64,000 nucleotides of DNA from Selaginella moellendorffii (taxonomy: Eukaryota > Streptophyta > Lycopodiopsida > Selaginellales > Selaginellaceae): the NCBI RefSeq assembly GCF_000143415.4, contig NW_003314301.1:1238314-1302313 (forward strand), given 5' to 3'. Under the pieces are notes generated by a model. The model was not told the DNA's origin, did no database searches, and saw nothing but the letters and a program-made list of their open reading frames with translations. A program made the position numbers and the translations under genes. This document shows positions 22,692 through 33,952 of the stretch, one piece after another. How positions within the stretch are numbered: position 1 is the stretch's first letter; every line of letters starts with the position of its first letter.

Positions 22692-25475
22692 TTAGCTCCT
22701 TGGTGCTCGAGACGTCACGTACGCGAGGATTTGCTCGTGTGACAGATCTCCCTTTTCAAGTAGGCCATTGATTAAAGTGTTTTGATACGCCACCGAAGGA
22801 GCCCGGGTGGGAAGCTCCCCACACTCGAAACGTTTTGCATCTCTTTGCGAGCACCTGGAGGAATGTAAAACATGCATTGCATACCACTGTGTAAAACAGA
22901 AGCACTTACGTGATTGTGAGAATCGGCGCTCCATTTTTGTCGCCAAGATATAACACGCTGCCATACCACGCGTTCTACAACAAAAAACCAATAAAAACCA
23001 TGCACAGTAACAAGAATCTACCTCAATGAAGTCCACAATATGAGGTGAACTTTTCAGCGTCTCAAAGTGGGATGGAGAAACCAAGCCGCTAGCTGCCATT
23101 GAGTCGAGCCTGTTCTCTTGAGCGAGTATACCATTGAACTGTTCTAACCTGCACAAACAAAGGAACGAACATCAGCCCAAAATGGATCGGGTAGTTTGCC
23201 GGACGTTATTTTGTATGCTCGGAGATGGCAATTGTCGCCATCAGATGGCACTGGATTCAGGAACGCAACGCCTCCATTGCCCCACGAAAGAGATCTCTCT
23301 CGTCCAAAAAATAGTCGATGTGGAGCTGACAGCCAAAAGTCTTCCAGCGGCGGAGTTTTTTCAAGTAGACCTTGTCCTGGCACTTCAATACCTTCGACCT
23401 GCGAAGACAATGAGGAACCCGAAATCCAGAAGTAAGAAACACTATACCTTGCCACCTTGGATGTAGCACATCAACCGAGCTGGCCACATATTAGAGCCAT
23501 AAGTTGCGTACCATATGTATGGACTCGGGCTGTGAGGACTAGAGACCTCAGAACTCACCGATATCTGGACAATCTCCACAGTTTCTGAGCGAACAAAAAC
23601 CTCACCATCGTGTGTTTCTTCGACTGCATCAGCCTCGGTAGTAAGCCTTTCGAAAGCCTTAACAAGTTCTCCATGGCCCGTAGTATTGCTGATTTCTGTA
23701 GTCACGACCACCTTTTCATCGAAGCTAAGCTTAGGTATCTCCAGCTCTTCCTCCACCTCTTCCTCTGATTCCTCTTCAAATTCATATTCCTAGAGGGATA
23801 AAGAAGCAATGGATTATGCAAGATTAAACAAAAGTTTGTACCTTGGGAGGAGAGGATCTGGAAGCCGGCATTTCGATCTTTTCACGCAGAACAGGCCAGT
23901 ATTGACACAGCTCCTGTCGGACCTGCCAAATAGCAGCTACACTTTCTTCACTATCACTCACTTAAGCACATTGCCCTGTGAGTGAGTCCACAGATAAATA
24001 AAGAAATGCAGTATCGCGGAAGAGAGTCCTACCTTGTCAATGATAGTCCATGTAGACTCGTAAGCTCGCTCAATGTCGTGGCGCTCGCTTTGAATATCTC
24101 CAAGTAGAACTTGAACGCATGCCAAATACGATTCAGCAATCGACTCAAGGTTGTAGCCTCCTTCAAGCGCTAGAACAATTTTTCCTCCAGCCAGTTGCAT
24201 AAGCTAAGTAGAAAAACAGAAGAAAAAGAAAGATTAGAAGACACGACGACCATGCTTAGGAGCTGCGTACTTCCTGTGTCATGATCGAGTAACCAAGTGG
24301 CGTAAGCTTACAGCCACCCAACGGATCTCCTCGAGCTGAAAACACAAAAAAGATTAGATAGTTCACCTTCTATTATAAACTCATTCAAATACGACCTGAA
24401 TCGAAACCTCCCGATATAAGAACTATGTCAGGATTGAACTCCCTGGCCACTGGCATCAATACGTGCTCCCAAACAGCGACATAATCCGCGTCGCTGTATC
24501 CACCACGAGGCCACGGGACATTGATATTAAACCCCGCACCGGCACCTCCTCCAACTTTATCGAAATTCCCTTCCTGACCTCCAGGGTAGAAGTATCCATC
24601 GTCATATCTTTCGCATGAAAAACCGTTATAGAAACAAATAGAAACAAACGAGAGCTGAGTCCATACCTGTGGACAGAGAAGTATAAAACGTTGGGATCTT
24701 GCCAAAACATGTTTTGGGTTCCATTTCCATGGTGAACATCCCAATCAACGATCAAGACTTTGTGCGACCCCGCCACCTACATCGAACAAAGCGCGTAAAG
24801 AAAGTAGAAACTTATAAAAAAGAGCAAACGAACAAGAAAAAAGCAAAACAAGAGAAAAGAACACTCACTTTTCCCGATGAAAGAATTTGAGCTGCTACAG
24901 CAACGTTGTTAAATAGGCAGAATCCCATAGCTTCATCCGCTTCAGCGTGGTGCCCGGGTGGTCTCACTATAGCAGCGGCCGACGCGAGCTCTCCTCGAGC
25001 AACTTTGAGAGAGAGCTGTGGAATGTGAAGAAAGAAACTAGATTTCATTCCACACGAAAAAAGAAGAGGAAAGGTTACCTCCACGACGGATCCGGCAGCT
25101 AGAAGTGCCGATTCCGACGAGCCATCGTTGAAATATATCGAGTTGTAGCGCCTCGCGAGAGCTGCTCGTCCTTCTTTCCCATAAGCTCTGCTGCTCACGG
25201 ACGACATCTTCTCGATGTGCCTGTCCGTGTGGACTGTCGCGAGCTCTTCCGCCGTCGCTGGCCTCGCATCCACTCGCACGCACCTGGCCAAGCATCCATC
25301 GCGCGGACGATCGAAATATTTCCACCGCGCAAAGAAAATGTTACCTGTCCAAGACGCCTGCATCCTCGAGGCGCTTCCAGATCGCTGTAATCCTCGCCGG
25401 CTGCTCCGGATGGAGCTTGTTGAAAGGATCGCGGTGCGCGCACATTCGCCGATCATACACCAGTCCCACTGCCAT
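22692..25475 (-). CDS. Class II histone deacetylase, HDA5-like
   Basis: The predicted 670-aa protein removes acetyl groups from lysines of histones or other proteins. Thirteen exons join in phase: 25475-25345, 25283-25079, 25015-24869, 24776-24667, 24607-24396, 24335-24271, 24203-24033, 23922-23842, 23789-23448, 23398-23205, 23148-23022, 22974-22910, 22854-22692. Zinc-site and active-site blocks are present: [31 protein letters not shown] and [14 protein letters not shown]. An acidic linker ([11 protein letters not shown]) leads to a C-terminal module with [20 protein letters not shown] and [20 protein letters not shown], the cyclotransferase-like fold that I recall from Arabidopsis HDA5. Start chosen at MAVGLVYD, where homology begins. 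Its start is 85 bp from the stop of the ligase gene. Confidence 0.92.
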
Positions 25476-25559
25476 TGCTCTCTCAAGAACCCTAAGTTTT
25501 AGCTTATAATGTTACGTGTACACAAAAGCTATCCTACATGGCATAAACTATCTTCCACG

Positions 25560-27637
25560 TCACGCCTTTAATGCCAGATCCTTTCGCAAAATCTTCCCCG
25601 ACGGCGTCTTTGGAATCGCATCGATGAAAGTCACTCTTCGTACTCTCTTGTGAGCAGCCACCTTTGTAAAAAATCCCCAGAAAATTCATGAGCGATCCAG
25701 GAAGAACACGAATCTAAAAGAATCTTACATTTCTAGCGACGAAAACTCTCACTTCGTCCTCCGTGAGCTCTCCATCAGCGCTAGGAACGACAAATGCCAC
25801 GGGAATCTCCCCAGCCTCCTCGTCTTTGGACCTGATCAATCCATGTCAGGTAGAACGCAATGGACAAAAACTTAGCTCGAGGAACCAAAGCTTACGCTAC
25901 CACAGCAGCATCCAAGACAAGAGGATGGGTCAATATCAATGCTTCTAGCTCAGCCGGGGCGACCTGGAAACACGAAAAAGAGAACTTTGATCCACAAGAA
26001 CTTCAAGGCTTTCGCTGGGTGGTACCTGAAGGGTCTTGTACTTGATGAGCTCTTTGATCCTGTCCACCACGAACAAGTTCCCCGCGTCGTCGAAGTAAAC
26101 AAGATCTCCAGTTCTCAGCCAACCATCGCTGGTTATGCTAAGCTTCGTTGCCTCCGGATTGCTAATGTAGCCTGTAAAGCACACCATGCTTTAGAAACCT
26201 GAAACAAAAAGTTCCTTGTACCGAGCATCGTTGTCGGAGAGCGTAAAAACAATTCTCCCTGGCAGTTTGGAGGCAGCGCGGCACCGCTACGAACGTCAAG
26301 AACTTTGGCTTCCACATTGGAGAGAAGAGTTCCAGCTGATGCTGTGTTACCACTTGCGACTGTGTCGTTCAAGGTGAGAGCCCCTGTCGCTTCGGTGATG
26401 CCATAAAGCTGAGAAAAAACACCAATGTACTCAGTCCGGCAGAGTGAAAGCCTCACCTGAAAGAAAAATGCGTTTGGAAGTAAATGACTTAGAGTAAGCA
26501 CCAGTTCCTCTCCCAGTGGGGCTGCACCACATAAAATAGCTCGCAAGGATGTAAGGTCGTGCATCGTAGTGGTCTTGAGAAAAAGAGAGCGTTAAAACAC
26601 TGGAGTTCTTAAAGTGTGGGCTTAACCTTTTGCAAAAACTTCGCGAGAGTGATGATCACCGGAGGAACGACATAGATGTGCGAGATCCGGTAGCTTTCGA
26701 CCGCCGATAGCATCGTACGCAGCTCAAAGCCCGGAAGGATCACTAGCCGGTTCCCAAGGTAGAGCTGCTTCAAAGTCACCGCTACCAGTCCAAAGATGTG
26801 TGACATCGGCAAGGCGCAAAGAGGTACGTCGTATGAAAGTTTTCGTCCGGCAAGAGCACTCTCATATAATTCTTCGCGAGCAAGCTGCAAGATTTGCGCG
26901 ACGACGTTGGCGTGAGACAGCACCACTGCCTTGCTCATCCCGGTCGTTCCCGACGAGTACAATATAGCTGCTGGATCGTCTCTGTGAATTCGTGGCTGGA
27001 CAGTCGAGGAAGCTCGTACTTTCGCTGCCTTTCCGGGATCTTCTGCTAGAGAAAACGATCCATCGTCATCCATGACTATAGTTTCCAGGCCCAGTCCTCT
27101 TGTCTTGAACAAGAGCTCGCTAGTCGTGATCACCATCTTTGCGTTTGCAAGCCTTGCTTGGAACTCGACGTCTTTAGCAGATCCCATTGGACTGGGAGTA
27201 GCAACCACAGCTCCAATCCTGGCAATGGCCATCACTGCGAGCGGATAGTATATCGAGTTTGGAGCCAGTAGCATCACAACATCCCCCTGCTCGATCCCCA
27301 AGTGATGGAGACAAGTTCCCAGAGATACTGTTTCTTCCATGACTTGATCAAATGTAAGCTCTCGTCCCGTGACTCCATCCACCAGCGCGACATTCTTGGC
27401 CGGATTTAAGATGTTTTTCGATGAAACGAATGTTGCAAAGTCCAGCAGCTCGCCCTCCGGAAACACGATATCACAGCGGTCACTGGCGTAGATCCCAGAC
27501 TGGCGATCGTAAGCTGCGCTGGTGACTTTTCTTTTACTCGTGACGGCCATGCTACTGAACACCAGATAGCTCTTCCTCTGGCTTTGATGGCCCTTAAAGA
27601 GCATGGAGGTCTGGAGAGCGCACGAAGTAGCAGCCAT
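25560..27637 (-). CDS. 4-coumarate-CoA ligase-like acyl-activating enzyme
   Basis: The 577-aa protein belongs to the ANL superfamily, which makes acyl-CoA thioesters through acyl-AMP. Exons: 27637-26627, 26573-26457, 26408-26222, 26171-26026, 25963-25896, 25831-25729, 25661-25560. Visible motifs: AMP-binding [52 protein letters not shown] and the catalytic [13 protein letters not shown] near the C-terminus. The end ALKA is not a peroxisomal SKL signal, unlike many 4CL-like enzymes of oxylipin metabolism. About 30 residues before MAVTSKRK are Ser-rich and basic and could be a targeting peptide. The substrate cannot be read from sequence; true 4CL is less likely because the box II motif differs. 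A broken partial copy lies at about 37.0-38.04 kb. Confidence 0.85.
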
Positions 27638-27747
27638 TAATCCGCTGAGAAGTACATATCTTCGTATCTGATATACAAGGAGGGCGGTCTCTACAAAGAA
27701 GCTTTAGTGTCAGGAGGGAAAAATCCAGTGCAATACTTAACTAGATT

Positions 27748-29661
27748 TTACCAGCGAAAATTCTTCCATTCCCGACGTCTGTGATCTTGTCTTTCCTCCG
27801 CCTGTGAAGAACAGCAGCTCTCGGCGGCACAATCTTCGCTCTCGCTCGCAGTTTCCCATTCGGATTCCTCCTGGCCCTCAGCGGCAGATAGATCGTCTTC
27901 CACTTCGCTGCTCGAGCGAATATCACCACCACCTTCTCGTTCGTCACCTTCGCATTGCACTCCTCCATGCTTCGCAGCAGCCTCGTTAAACAGCCATATC
28001 GCCTGCATCTGCTTCTTGATCAGCTGATCCACGTATCTGGGAACTTTGCTGTTTCCCTTGCCCTCAGATTCGCCAAAAGACTCGTTGACGAATAAAATGG
28101 CGTCCAAAAGGCTCTCCTTGGCCAGTCCCAGGCAGTCGTAAGCCTGTGATCTTCTCCACAGGCTCTTTCCATGTCGGTTGACGGGGTTGTGAATGCACAG
28201 CGCTCGGGTAGTGTCGCTGATCGCAGCCTCGGGATTCTGGAGAAGTAGCTGGCACTGAGCTCTGTTGCTATGAAGTGTGACTCTTTCCTTCTTAGCCTTG
28301 ATCGGACAAAGTGCTAGAGCCTCGGTGTACTTCGTTGCGGCTCCTTGAATGTCACCAGCTGAAAAGTAGGCGTTCCCCTCCAGCTTGCTCACGAGAGCTG
28401 CTGCGAGCCTGATTTGCACGTCCTCTTTCGGTAAATTCTTCTCCATTCTTACTCGATCGTGAAAGGCCTCCAGCTGCTTTATCAAAGATCTTGTTCGCGG
28501 TTGGAATTTCTTGGAAAGGTCGACTTCGTTCTTAAACACTAGGTTCTGCACGAGTAAATTTCCAAGCCTCTTGTATTCCCCTATGGTTGGTAGTTCTGCC
28601 AAATCAATAAGTGCAAGAAGTGCTTTGTCGAGAACCTGGCAAAAACAAAATTTTAAAAAAAAATCAGATTGAAACGAACTTCCAGGACTTGCCTTGGACC
28701 TAGTGTCAACGTCTTGGATCAACCACACAAGACAATCCACCGCCATGTGTTGCCAGTCATCCGACGAGCGAGAGACGTTGCATAGAGTTTCAATCACCGC
28801 ATCACACTCCGCAACAGCCTGCTTACCCAGCCTTCGATGGCATAAAGTTCTTATCAGCCCGACACCAGCGGGCGAGTTCTCGTTCGCAAGGCCTCCCCAC
28901 GTACCAGAAAGCTTGATCAGATACTCCGGTTGACAGATGGTCGACAAGAACTCATCCTTGAACGCAAAGCAGTTGATGAGTTGCAATGACCAGCACTGAA
29001 GCTGGCTCGCCCAGGCCTCGGCATTTCTCGACTCAACCTCCAAGCCTCCAACTCCTCTGGTAAGAAGGTCGCAGTGGTAAGCCAGCCTCTTGTCCACGAA
29101 CTGGAGGAAATGCGTGTAGACAATCTCCGGAGCATCGACTGATAGTTGCATAGAGAGGTCCAGAATCTCACCATAAGCTGCAATGTAAGGAAAGGTAACG
29201 TCGTAGCTAGCCAGGTGACCAAGAGCACGCACCGCCACCCTCTGTTCCACCCAAGTCATCCTCCCTCGAAGAAGCTCCAGAAGCGCTGGAATCACTCCCG
29301 CCGAGACTGCTCTCTCGGCAAAGTCCTCCACCACCATGGTATACGAGCCGATGATGTGAGCTGCGTAGTAAGGAATAAAGATGTTTTGGTCGTGCGCCAG
29401 CCATCGCCTGTTGGTGAGGCCTTTCCAGATCAATGCGGCCATGCATTCGAAGACCCCGAGATCGACGAACTCGGCATTGCTTGGCTGTGCCATGGCGCTG
29501 TTCCACAAGCCGCTGATCGGGATAACCTGTCCATCGTCGTCTTCACCGGGGAGATCCTTGAAGAACTTTGCAATGCTGGGGCGGCGCTTGGATGGATTTA
29601 CGTCTCGCATGAGGCAGAAAAAGCATCCGGGGTATGGACAATCGGAATCGCTCTTGTCCAT
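27748..29661 (-). CDS. Conserved plant ARM-repeat plus TPR protein
   Basis: The protein has 618 aa after removal of one 57-nt intron (28636-28692) that begins with GC: AAG|GCAAGT. The intron has no stop and a length divisible by three, so it is easily missed. The N-terminus has a Cys motif (DCPYPGCFFCLM). The first half consists of helical repeats with a phrase conserved in plants (RRWLAHDQNIFIPYYAAHII). From about residue 430 come TPR units (KLEGNAYFSAGDIQGAATKY, NRAQCQLLLQNPEAAISDTT). The tail is acidic, ESEWETASESED. Such proteins act as scaffolds; I know no proven function for this family. Its stop is 111 bp from the ligase start. Confidence 0.85.
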   Translation of the reverse strand: MDKSDSDCPYPGCFFCLMRDVNPSKRRPSIAKFFKDLPGEDDDGQVIPISGLWNSAMAQPSNAEFVDLGVFECMAALIWKGLTNRRWLAHDQNIFIPYYAAHIIGSYTMVVEDFAERAVSAGVIPALLELLRGRMTWVEQRVAVRALGHLASYDVTFPYIAAYGEILDLSMQLSVDAPEIVYTHFLQFVDKRLAYHCDLLTRGVGGLEVESRNAEAWASQLQCWSLQLINCFAFKDEFLSTICQPEYLIKLSGTWGGLANENSPAGVGLIRTLCHRRLGKQAVAECDAVIETLCNVSRSSDDWQHMAVDCLVWLIQDVDTRSKASPGSSFQSDFFLKFCFCQVLDKALLALIDLAELPTIGEYKRLGNLLVQNLVFKNEVDLSKKFQPRTRSLIKQLEAFHDRVRMEKNLPKEDVQIRLAAALVSKLEGNAYFSAGDIQGAATKYTEALALCPIKAKKERVTLHSNRAQCQLLLQNPEAAISDTTRALCIHNPVNRHGKSLWRRSQAYDCLGLAKESLLDAILFVNESFGESEGKGNSKVPRYVDQLIKKQMQAIWLFNEAAAKHGGVQCEGDEREGGGDIRSSSEVEDDLSAAEGQEESEWETASESEDCAAESCCSSQAEERQDHRRREWKNFRW

Positions 29662-30477
29662 CCTTGCGCCTATAAAATCCTATATAAGTAGCTCCATCAG
29701 ACCTGGAGAAGGAAGAAAAACAAAGTTTGATCACCCGATCCTTGCTGAGAAGTGAAAGTAAATCGAATGGGAGTACCTTTTGGATCACAAGCTTGGGCAA
29801 ATCGGCATCGCTAAGTCAACAGCTCCACTAAATGCTATCGCCGCCATCACTCGTGCCGTCCGGCAGCATTGACCTCTTGGGGGAAAGTATTGGAAGGAGT
29901 GAGAAGATCACAGCAGGGAGTGGACTTTTTGACAGAAATATCTGGCGCTCCTCACCTCGATCGCTGCGCAGGGATCAAGAACACTGGATCTTGCGAGGCG
30001 CGGCAGCTGAATGCTGATGCCAGGCTGAGAATCACCGCAATGCCGCTACGGCGCCAGGCAGCAACGAGCGGGCGATCGATGGATCGTCCGGGCGCCTTGC
30101 GCGCGAGTGACCTAGGGTAGACTGGTACCTGCGTGGCCGCATTCAATACTACTCTACTACCACGGTTGTTTCAGTGGATTTCTATATGCAGAGAATATTC
30201 TTTACCATGATCAGGAATATTCTAGCTTTTGCTTTTAAATTTTTTTCAGCTCGCGTGCTCAACGTCATGGACCGTCGCATTTGGACGGATTTTGTTATGA
30301 CATTGACGGGCCTATAGCCATGACATCGACGTGTAAAGCTCTATTTCGACGTGGACAGCTGGACTATAAAGGTTAAAAGCTAAACGAGAAAAAGCTTACT
30401 GCCAGATAAGCTGCTGACTAGTGCCAGCGTGGCAAAAACTTGATGACATGTCATGAAAACAAAATTCGTGGTGCCAC
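29662..30477. other. Intergenic region upstream of the ARM/TPR gene
   Basis: About 800 bp separate the start of the ARM/TPR gene from the stop of the S19 gene. I see no gene; the ORFs are short and without motifs. The part nearest 29661 must hold the ARM/TPR promoter. Confidence 0.5.
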
Positions 30478-31115
30478 CTAAGCAACCGGCGGCACAGCCA
30501 CTCTTCCAGCCACTTGATCCAAGTCTCTTCGTCCCTGGGAGGTGATTCTCCGCCCACTGCGAAGAACACACAGAAAATCAATCCCCCAAGTTTTCTTTCG
30601 ATCGATCGAGAGAGATTTTCTCTTCGCTTACCCCTTGGGTTCCTTCTCAATGATGTCGATCTTCTCAAGCTGCTTTAGGACGTGCCTGGCGATGGCACCG
30701 CTGCTCTTGCAGAAATGCGAAGGCCGGGCACCATTCCTCTTGCTGCCGCCATAGATCTTCTTGAAAGCCCCGACGCCAATGCCGCCGCGGAGGTAAATCT
30801 TCCTCGCCATGGACGCTGTGATTCAACCCAAATCACGAATCAATCAATCACTCGATCAAAGCATTCTCTCTGTAAATCTCACCAGCGCGCACGTAGAACC
30901 AGTCCGGATCGTAGGGAGCGAGCTCCTTGGCGACAGAGGTCTTGACAATGTCAGTCCAGGGCGGAAGCTCGACCTGAATTGGAGCAAGACAGTAATTTCC
31001 ATCAATCGAGTCGCGAGCGCAGCCATACCTTGCCAGATCTCTTGAGATGCGCAGCGTAGGCGCGGACGAACTCGTGCGAGGAGACATCCTTCACCGTCTT
31101 GGATGTAGCCGCCAT
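30478..31115 (-). CDS. RPS19: 40S ribosomal protein S19
   Basis: A 146-aa small-subunit ribosomal protein needed for 18S rRNA maturation and head assembly. Four exons: 31115-31029, 30973-30883, 30815-30632, 30556-30478, with matching phases (0, 1, 2). Typical family blocks are [56 protein letters not shown] and [20 protein letters not shown]. Length is normal for the family. A telomere-like box lies just upstream of the ATG, as is common for plant ribosomal protein genes. Confidence 0.95.
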
Positions 31116-31125
31116 CGCGCTCTCA

Positions 31126-31150
31126 AGCCCTAAGCCCTAACCCTAAACCC
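31126..31150 (-). promoter_or_regulatory. Telo-box upstream of RPS19
   Basis: Repeated CCCTAA and CCCTAAACCC units lie 11-35 bp upstream of the start codon. Telo-boxes in this position are known in promoters and leaders of plant translation genes; function here is inferred. Confidence 0.6.
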
Positions 31151-31342
31151 CAAAAAGTAGATTCCTCTCGTATATACCGAAGGCTTTATATATTAAGCTT
31201 TCTGAACGAATATTTGTAGGCATATTCACAGAAATATTCAAACGAATATTCGAAATTTAAAAACTTCTGAAGGGGAAAACGTTTTGCTCTTGCGATTCAG
31301 TCGGAACAAAAATCTCTCTTCTTTTCTTCGTTTCTTGCCAAA

Positions 31343-33952
31343 TCACGAGGACAGCTTTCTCGGATAACAATCATCAAAGAAGGAGCCCTTATCGACGAGC
31401 TGTGCGAGCGCACTTCTCATCTTCTCCAGCGAGATTGGCTTGAAGATGACACCGTCCATGCCGATGCTGGAGCACCGCTCGCTCGTTTGCCGGTCGTGAG
31501 CCGCGGTGAGCGCTACCACCAGCGGCCTCTCGTGCCGCTTAAACATGTCCTGGATCTTCACAGCCACCTCGAATCCGTCCGACTCCGCCATATATACATC
31601 TACCAGAACTAATCTAAAGCTTCTACCTGGTTGCGCCAGCAGCTGGAGGCACTCCCGAGGAGATCCCACCGCAAAAGCATCGCACCCCAGTCGTAGCAAA
31701 AGACCCCTCGTCACCATCCTGTTTGCTCTGTAGCGACGAAAAGGAAAACAACAGAGTTTTAGAGTTTCTTCTTCTTGCTTTCGATCGATCGAAAGAGCAA
31801 ATCTCTTTCGACCGATCGGAAGAAAAGAAAGCGCAAACTTGACGTACCCGTTGGCATCCATCACCAGGACTCTGAGACCGGTGACGCTTGTTCTTGGAGA
31901 CGAGGAGGGTGGTACTTGCTGGAGAGCGTACGAGACCTGATCCACTGCGTCTGGGATCGCAAGCCTGACAACGTAGGAAACTGTACAGCCGCGATTTAGT
32001 CCCTCGCTTTCGAACCATATGTTCCCGTCCATCAAGCTCACGAGGCTGAAGAACAACGATCCTCGTCTTAGATGAAGATCTAGCAATACAAAAGGAAGAT
32101 GAATCTAGTACCGTTTGGAGATGGCAAGGCCGAGTCCTGTGCCAACTTGCTTTCTCGATGACACTGCCGGCGCTTGGATAAACTTGTTAAAGAGTTTGGG
32201 AATGTCTTGTGGATTGACTCCAATGCCTGTGTCTTGGACCTGGAAAACGGAGCAAGCAAAACTTAGATTATGGAAGGAGAGAAAAAACAAAGCGAAAGCT
32301 ACCTGTACTCTTATGTAGCAGTGTTTTTCACTCGGGACAACGTAATCGGAAGCCTGAAATGACTCAGGTTTTTCCAAACGTACTGTGATGGAGACGCTCC
32401 CCTCCTTTGTGAACTTGACAGCATTGCCAACAATGTTTAAAGCGATTTGCACGAACCTCTTGTCGTCCCCGCAAACAAACTCCGGAAGCTCTGATCCCAG
32501 GCAGAGCGAGATTGCCAGCTTTCGCAGCGAAGCCACAGGCTTCACCAAGTTTAGCACCTGCAACAACTTCAAAGTCTTAGATCGAGACTTCCTTAAAAAG
32601 ATCTTCGTACACACCTCTCGAAAAGTCGCAGGCAAGTTGAAGGTACGTTTCTCCAGCTCCAAGCTGCCGTCCTCGAGCCTTGAAACGTCCAGGACATCAT
32701 TGATGAGCGTTGCCAGTAAGTTGCTGCTGTTGAGAATGGTGTCCACCATCGCTCGCTGCTCCTGGCTCAAGCTCGTATCTTGCAGATGCGACGACGCAGC
32801 AATGATCGTCGACATGGGAGTCCGCATCTCCCGATCCATGACTGCCAAAAAGTCGTTCCTCGATCGCAAAGCCATCTCGGCCTCCCGCTTGGACGCGTCC
32901 AGCTTCACATTCTGAGCGATGAGAGTGTCCCTCTGCCTGATCGATTCCTCGAGTATAGCCGCGTGAGAGAGAGCCACGGCCACCTAGAAGAAACCATTGT
33001 AAGAAACGAAGCAAAAAATCGGTTTTTCTTCTCGTACCTGGCCAGCCACAGCTTCGACGAGCTCGAGCTCGTGTAAGTGCCAAGTCCGAGCACTGTCCGA
33101 GGGAAGCATGAGCACCAAAAGCGCGTAGGGAACGTCGCCACCTTCCGGCCAGTAGCTGATGTTAAAGTTTTCGACGTGTAGAAGCGGTACTCTGACGGCC
33201 ACTACCTCTCCCGGGAGATACTTCCCAGCTCTCGGTCTGATAGCAGCCACCGGACTCGTCGCTGGGATGTTCCTCGCTCGGTGCGTGCAAAAGACCGGCT
33301 GGATCGAGGGGTGATGCACAGGAACCGTAACTCGTCCGGGATTTGTACTGCCGAGCGTCCGGCAGAGATGAAGTTCTAGGCCATCCCTTGATGGCATCCA
33401 AAGAGCGCATTCTTCCAAGGCTAGAGCTTTCCCGAGCTCCACCAGAGTGGTGTTTAAGATGGTGTCTCGGACGAGCGTGAAACGGATCTCGTGAGTGAGC
33501 ATCCGGACGTGCTGGACTGCCTCGGCCTGCGTCCGGATCAGTCCCATCTCTCGGTCGAGCTCGTCGGCCTTGTTCTTGAGAAAGAGCTCCCTGGTCTTGA
33601 CGCTGAGGAGATCCGGGATGATGGTCACGAGTGTCACTGCCGTGGCACACGAAACGATGGCCGTGAGGATCTTGGACATGATCATGATAAAAGCCACGGT
33701 TCGCGAGTGAGAGGTCATAGTGAGCATGTTGATAGCGTGAGTGGAGCCGCAGAGAACGATGAAGGCCCCGAACTGGACGAGCACCCACTTGTATGGAAAG
33801 ACTGCCGATTTCTTGACGAAGTAGATGAGCTCGCAGGGAATGGAGAAGTAGGCCAAGGCGATGAAGAAGTCCGACACATACTGCGACTTTGTGTAGATGT
33901 CCTCCGGCAGCCACGGCCAGAGCGAGTCCATACAATTGCAATCCATATCCAT
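31343..33952 (-). CDS. Ethylene receptor, ETR1-type hybrid kinase lacking phospho-His
   Basis: A 749-aa protein close in layout to Arabidopsis ETR1 (subfamily I). Six exons: 33952-33038, 32983-32615, 32557-32303, 32239-32112, 32045-31848, 31727-31343. Start at MDMDCNC because the family begins just before the two disulfide cysteines; the frame stays open to 34048. In order: three membrane helices with the copper ligands Cys and His in [12 protein letters not shown], a GAF domain ([16 protein letters not shown]), a histidine kinase with N box [10 protein letters not shown]1 [15 protein letters not shown] and G2 GTGLGLAIS, and a receiver with acceptor Asp in [15 protein letters not shown]. The H box reads [11 protein letters not shown], so the phosphorylated His (NHEMRTP in ETR1) is Arg, codon CGG. 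Autophosphorylation is therefore unlikely; ethylene binding should be intact. Subfamily I receptors act from the endoplasmic reticulum through CTR1. Confidence 0.92.

Noticed and set aside
29832-30146. Small ORFs on both strands between the ARM/TPR and S19 genes
   Set aside because: No motif, no splice partner and no strand preference.
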